From: Belliella calami
GTDB taxonomy: Bacteria > Bacteroidota > Bacteroidia > Cytophagales > Cyclobacteriaceae
Reading direction: 5' to 3'
NCBI RefSeq assembly: GCF_022549695.1
Contig: NZ_JAKZGS010000003.1
Location: 372,001-436,000, forward strand
DNA length: 64,000 bases
The notes under the pieces were generated by a model that ran no database searches, was not told the origin of the DNA, and was given only the letters and a program-made list of their open reading frames with translations. A program made the position numbers and the translations under genes. Positions 35,034-43,396 of the stretch are shown here, in pieces. Positions within the stretch are counted from its first letter, which is position 1. The number at the start of each line of letters is the position of its first letter.

Positions 35034-35493
35034 ATTGGAGGTTTTTGAAAATGTATCTATCATCAAAATCTACATTGTATTTGTTCAAGAGTTTTTCATA
35101 TTCATCTAAGAAGCTTATTTTTTGATGATGAGATTCTTGATTTTTTATATAGTTGTAAACTTTGTCGATTTGCCCATAGCTGTATGAGAAAGCTCCAAAC
35201 CCGTCTTGCCATTCAAATCTACAATTTAGATAATCTGATTCATTGAGCCATTTAGAGGATTTGGCTTTTACTGATTGCATTACTGTTGAGATCGAATGTT
35301 TTGGTTTTAAGCCAATTAAACAATGTATATGATCTGAAACGCCATTTACTATAAAAGTTTTACATTCGGTTTCATTAATAAGATTGCCAATTACTGATAA
35401 TAATTCATTTTTCCATTCTTGCTGGATCATAGCATTTCTGTACTTTACCGCAAAAACGGTCTGAATTATAATTGAAGAATAGGTATTTGCCAT
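35032..35493 (-). CDS. REP-associated tyrosine transposase (RAYT), IS200-like Y1 family
   Basis: A 153-residue HUH-type single-strand transposase. The metal-binding HUH motif is H55-I-H57 in SDHIHCLIG, and the catalytic tyrosine is probably Y115 with Q119 in VYNYIKNQESHH (YxxxQ). Length matches single-domain IS200/IS605 TnpA and RAYT proteins. There is no TnpB partner, and the gene is flanked on both sides by composite palindromic repeats, the hallmark of RAYT-REP systems, in which the enzyme nicks and spreads REP sequences. It appears intact. It stops exactly at the end of element A. Confidence 0.88.
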   Translation of the reverse strand: MANTYSSIIIQTVFAVKYRNAMIQQEWKNELLSVIGNLINETECKTFIVNGVSDHIHCLIGLKPKHSISTVMQSVKAKSSKWLNESDYLNCRFEWQDGFGAFSYSYGQIDKVYNYIKNQESHHQKISFLDEYEKLLNKYNVDFDDRYIFKNLQ

Positions 35494-35586
35494 AAAAAAG
35501 AATTTTGGTTTAAAGAATGAACTAATTTAACATAGCTAGCTGAATGATAAAAGTTTGAGTAGGATATTAAACGTTTAAGTTTAGAG

Positions 35587-35855
35587 ATCGGCCGTCCCTA
35601 CGGAACTTTGAAGAGCTGGTTCGTGGGTTGATCTGTGTCCGTGGGCTGAAACCCACGGTTAGTATATCGATCGTACCTACGGCACTGTGAGGGGGGTGTT
35701 AGGATAGAGTTCTCTGTTAATACACTAGCCATACTTTTGGCTTTGGTAGTATGGAAACAGCTCCATAGGAGCGTCCGAACTATTAACCATGGTTTTTAAA
35801 CCATGGATAGAAATGAGTGAAGGTTTCTAAAAATGCCGTAGGCATGGGCGATTTT
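35587..35855. repeat. Composite REP element B
   Basis: Starts ATCGGCCGTCCCTACGG, contains CCGTGGGCTGAAACCCACGG and GTACCTACGGCAC, then GCTCCATAGGAGC, CCATGGTTTTTAAACCATGG and ATGCCGTAGGCAT-GGGCGAT. It begins 94 bases upstream of the RAYT start, so the transposase gene lies between elements A and B. Confidence 0.82.
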
Positions 35856-36078
35856 AAATTGGGGATTAAATCTATTTTAAAACAGGTTTAGCCGGAGGTG
35901 TTTAGATGTCAAGTTGTTATTATAGCTCTATGCGTAATCTTGAGTATTTTCAAAACTTGTTTTTTAATTTCGGGGTGAGGTTATTTAGTTTTCGAAAAGT
36001 TTTCAATACCGGTTAGGAATACTTTTTAGGAGGACTGCACTGCCTGAGAGTGTAGGGTAAAATTTTAATCAATTATTT

Positions 36079-36270
36079 ATGAAAAAGTCTAATTTAAAAT
36101 CAGGTCTAATCATGTTTGCAATGGTTGGGATGTTCTTCGTCAATGTGCAAGATGCGAATGCCGTTCCTTGTAAACTAAAAAAGATTAATGAAGGTGGTGC
36201 TACGGCAATATATGATTGTGGGGAGCATGGTGAAGTGACTGTGGCAAGAGGTAAAACGGTAAGAGCATAA
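36079..36270 (+). CDS. Small secreted two-cysteine peptide, copy 1 (NVEALA-like)
   Basis: A 63-residue peptide. The basic start MKKSNLKSG and hydrophobic core IMFAMVGMFFVNV lead to NVQDANA and a predicted cleavage after Ala28. The mature part is about 35 residues: VPCKLKKINEGG, ATAIYDCGEHGE, VTVARGKTVRA, with cysteines 31 and 47 that could form a disulfide outside the cytoplasm. NVQDANA at the cleavage site resembles the NVEALA motif of a Bacteroidota peptide family that also precedes beta-propeller lipoproteins; the relation is inference. It is followed by a terminator and the copy-1 lipoprotein. Function unknown. Confidence 0.75.
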   Translation: MKKSNLKSGLIMFAMVGMFFVNVQDANAVPCKLKKINEGGATAIYDCGEHGEVTVARGKTVRA

Positions 36271-36275
36271 TTTCT

Positions 36276-36301
36276 TTGGAGGGGAAACCCTCCAATTTTT
36301 T
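36276..36301 (+). terminator. Terminator between peptide 1 and lipoprotein 1
   Basis: TTGGAGGG-gaaa-CCCTCCAA followed by TTTTTT. It starts five bases after the peptide stop and ends 18 bases before the lipoprotein start. Confidence 0.85.
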
Positions 36302-36318
36302 ACCTTTAACAAGATAAC

Positions 36319-37407
36319 ATGAAAATTAAAATAATCTTATGTCTCCTTATACTTCTCAAATTGACTTCATGTAAACAATCAGATGAACTATTTTTTGAAA
36401 CTGTATCAGGAAATTTAACAATAGTAGACTCAGTTAAAATCGATGATAGTGGGTTTAGTTTTTCTTCAGTTTGGAATGTGAAAGTGTACAATGATTCAAT
36501 GTTAGCACTTGGAGACGGTTCTTTTTCAAGCATAAACATGTTTCATTCGAAAACAGGAGAGTTTTTGGCAACTTTTGAATCAGATAGTATCGAAAGTTTT
36601 ATCATTCCGAAAAAAAGTTATTCGAATTTTTCAATTAATGGAAATAGAATTTACTTGTTAAACCATCTTCTTAGTAAGGTTTATGTTTTTGCTCTTAATA
36701 AAGAGTTTATAGAAGTAGTGGAATTGAAATTTAAGGATAACTTTTATAAGCCTCAATTTAATGTGCTCTTTGAGTTTGTTGATGATCGATATTATATAAG
36801 TACTGATTTTGACGGGGTAAGTATGCATGAAACTTTCAAGCATTCTCCATTAGTTTCTGTATTTAATGCAAATGGGGATTTTATCAATGATTTTGGATCT
36901 TACCCGAAGCCCTATTTAGAAGGTAATTTGGTCTTAAGTGCAAACGAAAACAAAATCATAAAAGATGGAAAAATCTATATCCTCAATGTTGCAGGAGTAC
37001 CGATTTTGAAAGAATATTTGCTGAATGGTGATCTGAATGGCGTATATAAATTAGAATCTGAGCATCATGATCCTGAAATCGGATACTATACTGATGATCC
37101 GTTTTCAGCACCACTCACTGATCAGTTTAATGGTTTAGCTTCTGACCAGAATTCGCCAAAAAAAGTTTTTTATGCATCATACCACTCTTTTGATACCCGT
37201 GATAGGGATTATGGCTTAGGGACTTATAGGTGGATGTTGATGAAAATTGATCTTGAGAATATGACAATTAAAGAGACTGAAATTGCAGGTGCTTGGTATT
37301 TAGATGATTATCCTAATCTGATCCCTCAAGTGAAAGGAGACACAGTTAGTTTTTTAATCAGGGAGAAAGATGAGAACTTGTATTTGAAGCGGTTGATATT
37401 TGATTGA
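36319..37407 (+). CDS. Surface-type lipoprotein, beta-propeller-like, copy 1
   Basis: A 362-residue lipoprotein. The lipobox is LTSC with the lipidated cysteine at residue 18, followed by KQSDE, an acidic patch like the Bacteroidota surface-export signal. The body has repeated blocks of strand-turn pattern (INGNRIYLLNHLLSKVYVF, GKIYILNVAGVPILKEYLL) resembling the DUF4221 or 6-bladed beta-propeller lipoproteins. Residues 1 to about 200 differ among the four copies, while about 200-362 (from NLVLSANENKI to LYLKRLIFD) are nearly identical. It is paired with the secreted peptide upstream. Binding or sensing of a ligand is inference. Confidence 0.75.
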   Translation: MKIKIILCLLILLKLTSCKQSDELFFETVSGNLTIVDSVKIDDSGFSFSSVWNVKVYNDSMLALGDGSFSSINMFHSKTGEFLATFESDSIESFIIPKKSYSNFSINGNRIYLLNHLLSKVYVFALNKEFIEVVELKFKDNFYKPQFNVLFEFVDDRYYISTDFDGVSMHETFKHSPLVSVFNANGDFINDFGSYPKPYLEGNLVLSANENKIIKDGKIYILNVAGVPILKEYLLNGDLNGVYKLESEHHDPEIGYYTDDPFSAPLTDQFNGLASDQNSPKKVFYASYHSFDTRDRDYGLGTYRWMLMKIDLENMTIKETEIAGAWYLDDYPNLIPQVKGDTVSFLIREKDENLYLKRLIFD

Positions 37408-37433
37408 GGAGACTTATTGTGCTTTAAGGATAT

Positions 37434-37841
37434 ATCGCCTGTCCCTACGGGACTTTGAGGTGCGTGTTCGTGGTTGATCAGTGTCCGTGGGTTGAAACCC
37501 ACGGTTAGTATATCGATCGTGCCTACGGCACTTGAAGGACCATGTTAAAACCCACTGTTAATACATTCGACGTGCCTTTGGTACTGAATTTTGAAATGTG
37601 TTTTATCTGTGGTTTTAAAACTCTGAGTAATAAAATAGTTTGTGCCTACGGGACACTTTAGAGAGGGTTTTGTCTTATTTATTGTTGATTAATATTAGAA
37701 TGGATTTTATGTTGATTGTTTGATCAATGGGGTTTTGCATAGTTCAGCTCCATAGGAGCGACCGAATTAATTGCCACGGTTTTCAAACCGTGGATAGAAA
37801 TGATGGCAAGTTTCGAAAATGCCGTAGGCATGGGCGATTTT
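37434..37841. repeat. Composite REP element C
   Basis: Starts ATCGCCTGTCCCTACGGGAC, then CCGTGGGTTGAAACCCACGG and GTGCCTACGGCAC; a 230-base spacer with degenerate copies; then GCTCCATAGGAGC, CCACGGTTTTCAAACCGTGG and ATGCCGTAGGCAT-GGGCGAT. It separates unit 1 from unit 2. Confidence 0.88.
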
Positions 37842-38064
37842 AAATTGGGGATTAAATCTATTTTAAAACAGGTTTAGCCGGAGGTGTTTAGATGTCAAGT
37901 TGTTATTATAGCTCTATGCGTAATCTTGAGTATTTTCAAAACTTGTTTTTTAATTTCGGGGTGGGGTAATTTAGTTTTCGAAAAGTTTTCAATACCGGTT
38001 AGGAATACTTTTTAGGAGGACTGCACTGCCTGAGAGTGTAGGGTAAAATTTTAATCAATTATTT

Positions 38065-38256
38065 ATGAAAAAGTCTAATTTAAAATCAGGTCTAATCATG
38101 TTTGCAATGGTTGGGATGTTCTTCGTCAATGTGCAAGATGCGAATGCTGTACCATGTAAGTTGGTAAAACTTAATCCAGGAGGAGCTACCGCAGAATACG
38201 ATTGTGGTGAGCATGGAAGAGTAACTGTAGCAAGGGGTAAAACAGTTACTCCATAG
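38065..38256 (+). CDS. Small secreted two-cysteine peptide, copy 2
   Basis: A 63-residue paralogue of the first peptide. Residues 1-32 are identical to copy 1, including the signal segment and NVQDANA. The mature part differs at a few sites: VPCKLVKLNPGG, ATAEYDCGEHGR, VTVARGKTVTP. Both cysteines, the GGATA block and DCGEHG are kept. The variable positions lie between the cysteines and at the end, as expected if these are specificity sites. It is followed by a terminator with a different sequence but the same position. Confidence 0.75.
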   Translation: MKKSNLKSGLIMFAMVGMFFVNVQDANAVPCKLVKLNPGGATAEYDCGEHGRVTVARGKTVTP

Positions 38257-38269
38257 TAAAATTTGCATT

Positions 38270-38295
38270 TGGAGGGGAAAATCTCCTCCATTTTT
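38270..38295 (+). terminator. Terminator between peptide 2 and lipoprotein 2
   Basis: TGGAGG ... CCTCCA with a 9-base loop followed by TTTTT. It ends 17 bases before the lipoprotein start. Confidence 0.75.
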
Positions 38296-38312
38296 CACTA
38301 AATTGATATTTT

Positions 38313-39398
38313 ATGAAAAAAAGAGTTTTATCATTTGTTTTTATAATTAATAGCTTGATTTCTTGTAATCAATCCGAAGAACAAGTTTTTGAAATTCAAC
38401 AAGGAAATCTTACTATTTTAGATTCAGTTAAGATCGACGATAGTGGATTTAGTTTTGGTGAAGTATATAATCCAAGGGTATATAATGATAGTATCTTAGG
38501 TTTTGGTGACGCTACATTTCGTAGTATTAATCTTTTTCATTCGAAATCAGGTGCATTTTTGTCAACTTATGAGACAGATAGCATTGACAGCTATCAACTT
38601 CCTGTAAAAGACATGTCTTTTTTTTATATCGATGGAGATCGGGTTTTTATTTTAAATGACTTAGTGAGAAATGTGTTTGTCTTTGATTTAGATAAGAATT
38701 TTATCGAAAAAATTGAATTGAAATTCAGTGATTTTTCTCAGAAACCTGCGTTTGAAGGTTTTTTTGAAATCCACAATAATTCGATTTTTCTAAGTTCTGT
38801 TAATGATGGTACATTAAGTGAACGATTTAAATATTCAAAAATCGTAACTGAATTCGATTTGAAAGGCAACTATATTAACGATTTTGGCAATTATCCAAAA
38901 CCTTATACAGAAGGTAATTTGGTTCTTAGTACCAATGAAAGCAAAATCATCAAAGATGAAAAAATCTATATCCTTAATGTTGCGGGAGTTCCGATTTTGA
39001 AAGAGTATTTGCTCAATGGTGATCTGAATGGCGTATATAAATTAGAATCTGAGCATCATGACCCTGAAATCGGATATTATATCAATGACCCATTTTCAGC
39101 ACCTTTGACTGATCAGTTTAATGGCTTAGCTTCTGATCAGAATTCGTCAAAAAAAGTTTTTTATGCATCATACCACTCTTTTGATACCCGTGATAGGGAT
39201 TATGGCTTAGGGACTTATAGGTGGATGTTGATGAAAATTGATCTTGAGAAAATGACAATTAAAGAGGCTGAGATTGCAGGTGCTTGGTATTTAGATGATT
39301 ATCCTAATCTGATCCCTCAAGCGAAAGGAGACACAGTTAGTTTTTTAATCAGGGAGAAAGATGAGAACTTGTATTTGAAGCGGTTGATATTTGATTGA
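38313..39398 (+). CDS. Surface-type lipoprotein, beta-propeller-like, copy 2
   Basis: A 361-residue lipoprotein with lipobox LISC (cysteine 18) followed by NQSEE. This is the most divergent N-terminal half of the four (FGEVYNPRVYNDSILGFGDA, VKDMSFFYIDGDRVFILND), yet from YPKPYTEGNLVLS onward it matches the others almost exactly. The sharp change in identity near residue 200 points to a mosaic gene made by recombination or gene conversion. Paired with peptide 2 upstream and bounded by REP elements C and D. Confidence 0.75.
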   Translation: MKKRVLSFVFIINSLISCNQSEEQVFEIQQGNLTILDSVKIDDSGFSFGEVYNPRVYNDSILGFGDATFRSINLFHSKSGAFLSTYETDSIDSYQLPVKDMSFFYIDGDRVFILNDLVRNVFVFDLDKNFIEKIELKFSDFSQKPAFEGFFEIHNNSIFLSSVNDGTLSERFKYSKIVTEFDLKGNYINDFGNYPKPYTEGNLVLSTNESKIIKDEKIYILNVAGVPILKEYLLNGDLNGVYKLESEHHDPEIGYYINDPFSAPLTDQFNGLASDQNSSKKVFYASYHSFDTRDRDYGLGTYRWMLMKIDLEKMTIKEAEIAGAWYLDDYPNLIPQAKGDTVSFLIREKDENLYLKRLIFD

Positions 39399-39423
39399 AG
39401 AGACTTATTGTGCTTCAAGGATA

Positions 39424-39835
39424 TATCGGCCGTCCCTACGGGACTTTGTGGCGTGTGTCCGTGGGTTGATCAGTGTCCGTGGGTTGAAACCCACGGTTAG
39501 TATGTCGATCGTGCCTACGGCACTTGAAGGGCCGTGTTAAAACCCACTGTTAATACATTCGACGTGCCTTTGGTACTGAATTTTGAAATGTGTTTTATCT
39601 GTGGTTTTAAAACTCTGAGTAATAAAATAGTTTGTGCCTACGGGACACTTTAGAGGGGGTTTTGTCTTATTTATTGTTGATTAATATTAGAATGGATTTT
39701 ATGTTGATTGTTTGATCAATGGGGTTTTGCATAGTTCAGCTCCGTAGGAGCGACCGAATTAATTGCCACGGTTTTCAAACCGTGGATTGAAATGATGGGA
39801 AGTTTCTAAAAATGCCGTAGGCATGGGCGATTTTA
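39424..39835. repeat. Composite REP element D
   Basis: Same layout as element C (ATCGGCCGTCCCTACGGGAC at the left, ATGCCGTAGGCAT-GGGCGAT at the right). The right-hand part has GCTCCGTAGGAGC, a perfect stem. It separates unit 2 from unit 3. Confidence 0.88.
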
Positions 39836-40057
39836 AATTGGGGATTAAATCTATTTTAAAACAGGTTTAGCTGGAGCTGTTTAGATGTCAAGTTGTTATT
39901 ATAGTTCTATGCGTAATCTTGAGTATTTTCAAAACTTGTTTTTTAATTTATGGGTGGGGTAATTTAGTTTTCGAGAAGTTTTCAATACCGGTTAGGAATA
40001 CTTTTTAGGAGGACTGCACTGCCTGAGAGTGTGTGGAAAAATTTTAATCAATTATTT

Positions 40058-40249
40058 ATGAAAAAGTCTATTTTAAAATCAGGTCTAATCATGTTTGCAA
40101 TGGTTGGAATGTTCTTCGTCAATGTGCAAGATGCGAATGCTGTACCATGTAAGTTGGTAAAACTTAATCCAGGAGGGGCAACAGCAGTATATGATTGTGG
40201 GGAGCATGGTGAAGTGACTGTGGCTAGAGGTAAAACGGTAAGAGCATAA
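40058..40249 (+). CDS. Small secreted two-cysteine peptide, copy 3
   Basis: A 63-residue paralogue (MKKSILKSG at the start, I replacing N). The mature part is VPCKLVKLNPGG, ATAVYDCGEHGE, VTVARGKTVRA, combining the front of copy 2 with the end of copy 1. An in-frame GTG lies 27 bases upstream, but the ATG at 40058 is the start shared by all four copies and gives the signal peptide directly. Terminator and lipoprotein 3 follow. Confidence 0.75.
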   Translation: MKKSILKSGLIMFAMVGMFFVNVQDANAVPCKLVKLNPGGATAVYDCGEHGEVTVARGKTVRA

Positions 40250-40254
40250 TTTCT

Positions 40255-40279
40255 TTGGAGGGGAAGCCCTCCAACTTTT
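40255..40279 (+). terminator. Terminator between peptide 3 and lipoprotein 3
   Basis: TTGGAGGG-gaag-CCCTCCAA followed by CTTTTC, a weaker T-run than in copy 1. It lies five bases after the peptide stop. Confidence 0.7.
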
Positions 40280-40297
40280 CACTAATTATAAAACCAT

Positions 40298-41386
40298 ATG
40301 AAAATTAAAACTTCCCTATTTCTCTTTATTATTTTCAAATTGATTTCATGTCAATCATCAGAAGAAAGGGTTTTTGAAATTGAATCAGGAAATTTAACAA
40401 TTTTAGACTCTGTTCAAATAGACGATAGTGGATTTAGCTTTGCTTCAGTCTGGAATGCGAAAATTTATAACGATTCTATCTTGGGGTTCGGTGATGGGTC
40501 GTTTTCTAGTATCAATATGTTTCATTCTAACACAGGTGATTTTCTCATGACTTTTGAGTCAGATAGTATTGAAAGCTATATTATACCAAAGAGAAGCTAT
40601 TCTAATTTTGCAATTAATGGTAACAATTTTTTTCTTCTTAATCACCTTTTGAGTAAAGTTTATGTCTTTAGTCTTGATAAGAAATATATCAAATCAATTG
40701 ATCTGAAATTCGAAAATGAATTATTTAAAGGTCAGTTTGATACATTTTTTGAAAATTATAATGAACAGTTTTTTGTGAGTACCGAATATTCTGCAGGGGG
40801 ATTAAAAGAAACGTTTAAATTTTCACCACTACTGACAGTCATTGATAAATATGGTGATTATTCTTATAAGATTGGTAGTTACCCTAAACCGTATTTAGAA
40901 GGGGGTTTAGTTTTAAGTGCTAATGAAAACAAAATCATAAAAGATGGAAAAATCTATATCCTCAATGTGGCGGGAGTTCCGATTTTGAAAGAGTATTTGC
41001 TCAATGGTGATCTGAATGGCGTATATAAATTAGAATCTGAGCATCATGATCCTGAAATCGGATATTATATCAATGACCCATTTTCAGCACCTTTAACCGA
41101 TCAGTTTAATGGCTTAGCTTCTGATCAGAATTCGTCTAAAAAAGTTTTTTATGCTAGCTATAGTTCTTTTGACACCCGTGACAGGGAATTTGGTTTGGGT
41201 ACTTACAAGTGGATGTTGATGAAAATTGATCTCGAGAATATGACAATTAAAGAGACTGAAATTGGTGGAGCATGGCATCTGAATGAAGTTCGTAATCTCA
41301 TTCCCCAAGTGAAGGGAGATACAGTAACTATTTTGATTAGGGAGAAAGATGAGAACTTGTATTTGAAGCGGTTGATATTTGATTGA
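40298..41386 (+). CDS. Surface-type lipoprotein, beta-propeller-like, copy 3
   Basis: A 362-residue lipoprotein with lipobox LISC (cysteine 18) followed by QSSEE. The N-terminal half is closest to copies 1 and 4 (SVWNAKIYNDSILGFGDGSFSSINMFHS), with a divergent middle (NYNEQFFVSTEYSAGGLKET). The C-terminal half is conserved but carries a patch unlike the others near the end (EIGGAWHLNEVRNLIPQ instead of EIAGAWYLDDYPNLIPQ). Paired with peptide 3 upstream. Confidence 0.75.
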   Translation: MKIKTSLFLFIIFKLISCQSSEERVFEIESGNLTILDSVQIDDSGFSFASVWNAKIYNDSILGFGDGSFSSINMFHSNTGDFLMTFESDSIESYIIPKRSYSNFAINGNNFFLLNHLLSKVYVFSLDKKYIKSIDLKFENELFKGQFDTFFENYNEQFFVSTEYSAGGLKETFKFSPLLTVIDKYGDYSYKIGSYPKPYLEGGLVLSANENKIIKDGKIYILNVAGVPILKEYLLNGDLNGVYKLESEHHDPEIGYYINDPFSAPLTDQFNGLASDQNSSKKVFYASYSSFDTRDREFGLGTYKWMLMKIDLENMTIKETEIGGAWHLNEVRNLIPQVKGDTVTILIREKDENLYLKRLIFD

Positions 41387-41411
41387 GTAGACTTATTGTG
41401 TTTCAAGGATA

Positions 41412-41821
41412 TATCGGCCGTCCCTACGGGACTTTGAGGAGCGGGTTCGTGGGTTGATCAGTGTCCGTGGGTTGAAACCCACGGTTAGTATGTCGATCGT
41501 GCCTACGGCACTTGAAGGGCCGTGTTAAAACCCACTGTTAATACATTCGACGTGCCTTTGGTACTGAATTTTGAAATGTGTTTTATCTGTGGTTTTAAAA
41601 CTCTGAGTAATAAAATAGTTTGTGCCTACGGGACACTTTAGATAGGGTTTTGTCTTATTTATTGTTGATTAATATTAGAATGGATTTTGTGTTGATTGTT
41701 TGACCAATGGGGTTTTGCATAGTTCAGCTCCATAGGAGCGACCGAATTAATTGCCACGGTTTTCAAACCGTAGATAGAAATGATGGCAAGTTTCGAAAAT
41801 GCCGTAGGCATGGGCGATTTT
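41412..41821. repeat. Composite REP element E
   Basis: Same layout as elements C and D; one stem of the inner palindrome carries a mismatch (CCACGGTTTTCAAACCGTAG). It separates unit 3 from unit 4. Confidence 0.87.
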
Positions 41822-42044
41822 AAATTGGGGATTAAATCTATTTTAAAATAGGTTTAGCCGGAGGTGTTTAGATGTCAAGTTGTTATTATAGTTCTATGCG
41901 TAATCTTGAGTATTTTCAAAACTTGTTTTTTAATTTCGGGGGGGGGTAATTTAGTTTTCGAAAAGTTTTCAATACCGGTTAGGAATACTTTTTAGGAGGA
42001 CTGCACTGCCTGAGAGTGTGTGGAAAAATTTTAATCAATTATTT

Positions 42045-42236
42045 ATGAAAAAGTCTATTTTAAAATCAGGTCTAATCATGTTTGCAATGGTTGGGATGTT
42101 CTTCGTCAATGTACAAGATGCGAATGCTGTTCCTTGTAAATTGAAAGAAGTTAATCCAGGAGGAGCTACTGCAACATATGATTGTGGTGAACATGGAGAA
42201 GTAACTGTGGCTAGAGGAGTTACGGTGCGGGCTTAA
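42045..42236 (+). CDS. Small secreted two-cysteine peptide, copy 4
   Basis: A 63-residue paralogue with the same signal peptide as copy 3. The mature part is VPCKLKEVNPGG, ATATYDCGEHGE, VTVARGVTVRA; cysteines 31 and 47, GGATA and DCGEHG are again kept. The ATG at 42045 is chosen over an upstream GTG at 42018 for the reason given by the other copies. The stop codon lies at the edge of a strong terminator. Confidence 0.75.
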   Translation: MKKSILKSGLIMFAMVGMFFVNVQDANAVPCKLKEVNPGGATATYDCGEHGEVTVARGVTVRA

Positions 42237-42237
42237 A

Positions 42238-42264
42238 AAAGAGAGGGGTATCCCCTCTCTTTTT
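42238..42264 (+). terminator. Terminator between peptide 4 and lipoprotein 4
   Basis: AAAGAGAGGGG and CCCCTCTCTTTT form an 11-base stem with a 3-base loop and a T-run. The sequence is unrelated to the terminators of units 1-3 although the position is the same. Confidence 0.88.
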
Positions 42265-42281
42265 ACTAAAATGATATATTT

Positions 42282-43370
42282 ATGAAAATTAGAATTTTAC
42301 TATTTGCATTTATAACTATAAGCTTGTTTTCTTGCTTTCAATCCGAAGAAAATGTTTTTGAAATTCTACAAGGAAATCTTACTATTATAGATTCAATTAA
42401 GATTGACGATAGTGGATTTAGTTTTTCAAATTTAAAGAATTCAAAAATTTACAATGACACACTTTTGGCTTTTGGAGATGGCTCATTTTCAAGTATAAAT
42501 ATGTTTCATTCGAAAACAGGAGAGTTTTTGGCAACTTATGAATCAGATAGTATAGACAGTTTTATAATTCCAAAAAAAAGCTATTCGAATTTTTGCATTG
42601 TCGGGGATAACATATATATACTAAATCACTTATTAAGTAAAGTTTATGTTTTTAATCTTGATAAAAAGTTTGAAGAAGTTGTGGATTTAAAGTTTAAGAA
42701 TCATATGATGAAACCACGATACAATGTGTTTTTTGAAGTTTTCCAAAAATCAATTTATGTAAGTACTGAATATAATAGCTCTACAACAAATGAAAATTTT
42801 AAATTTTCTCCTTTAGTTTCAGTTTTTGATGAAAAGGGTAGATTTAGAATTGATTTTGGAAAATACCCCAAACCTTACACGGAAGGTAATTTGGTCTTAA
42901 GTACCAATGAAAGTAAAATCATCAAAGATGAAAAAATCTATATCCTTAATGTTGCGGGAGTTCCGATTTTGAAAGAATATTTGCTCAATGGTGATCTGAA
43001 CGGCGTATATAAATTAGAATCTGAGCATCATGATCCTGAAATCGGATACTATACTGATGATCCGTTTTCAGCACCACTCACAGATCAGTTTAATGGTTTA
43101 GCTTCTGACCAGAATTCATCTAAAAAAGTTTTTTATGCATCATACCACTCTTTTGATACCCGTGATAGGGATTATGGCTTAGGGACTTATAGGTGGATGT
43201 TGATGAAAATTGATCTTGAGAAAATGACAATTAAAGAGACTGAAATTGCAGGTGCTTGGTATTTAGATGATTACCCTAATCTGATCCCTCAAGTGAAAGG
43301 AGACACAGTTAGTTTTTTAATCAGGGAGAAAGATGAGAACTTGTATTTGAAGCGGTTGATATTTGATTGA
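42282..43370 (+). CDS. Surface-type lipoprotein, beta-propeller-like, copy 4
   Basis: A 362-residue lipoprotein with lipobox LFSC (cysteine 18) followed by FQSEE. The N-terminal half shares blocks with copy 1 (GDGSFSSINMFHSKTGEFLAT, IIPKKSYSNF), the middle is its own (MMKPRYNVFFEVFQKSIYVST), and the C-terminal half has the common sequence with the T-N-E-S-K variant also found in copy 2. Such sharing of patches between copies suggests repeated exchange. Paired with peptide 4. Confidence 0.75.
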   Translation: MKIRILLFAFITISLFSCFQSEENVFEILQGNLTIIDSIKIDDSGFSFSNLKNSKIYNDTLLAFGDGSFSSINMFHSKTGEFLATYESDSIDSFIIPKKSYSNFCIVGDNIYILNHLLSKVYVFNLDKKFEEVVDLKFKNHMMKPRYNVFFEVFQKSIYVSTEYNSSTTNENFKFSPLVSVFDEKGRFRIDFGKYPKPYTEGNLVLSTNESKIIKDEKIYILNVAGVPILKEYLLNGDLNGVYKLESEHHDPEIGYYTDDPFSAPLTDQFNGLASDQNSSKKVFYASYHSFDTRDRDYGLGTYRWMLMKIDLEKMTIKETEIAGAWYLDDYPNLIPQVKGDTVSFLIREKDENLYLKRLIFD

Positions 43371-43396
43371 GGAGACTTATTGTGCTTCAAGGATAT

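Noticed and set aside
35940-36060. TPP-riboswitch-like words (GGGGTGAGG, CTGAGAG, GTAGGGTAA) in the peptide leaders
   Set aside because: The blocks do not occur with the spacing or helices of the THI element, and the downstream genes have no link to thiamine.
40031-40249. Longer 72-residue versions of peptides 3 and 4 starting at GTG (40031, 42018)
   Set aside because: Copies 1 and 2 have no such extension, and the ATG starts give normal signal peptides; the extension is leader DNA.
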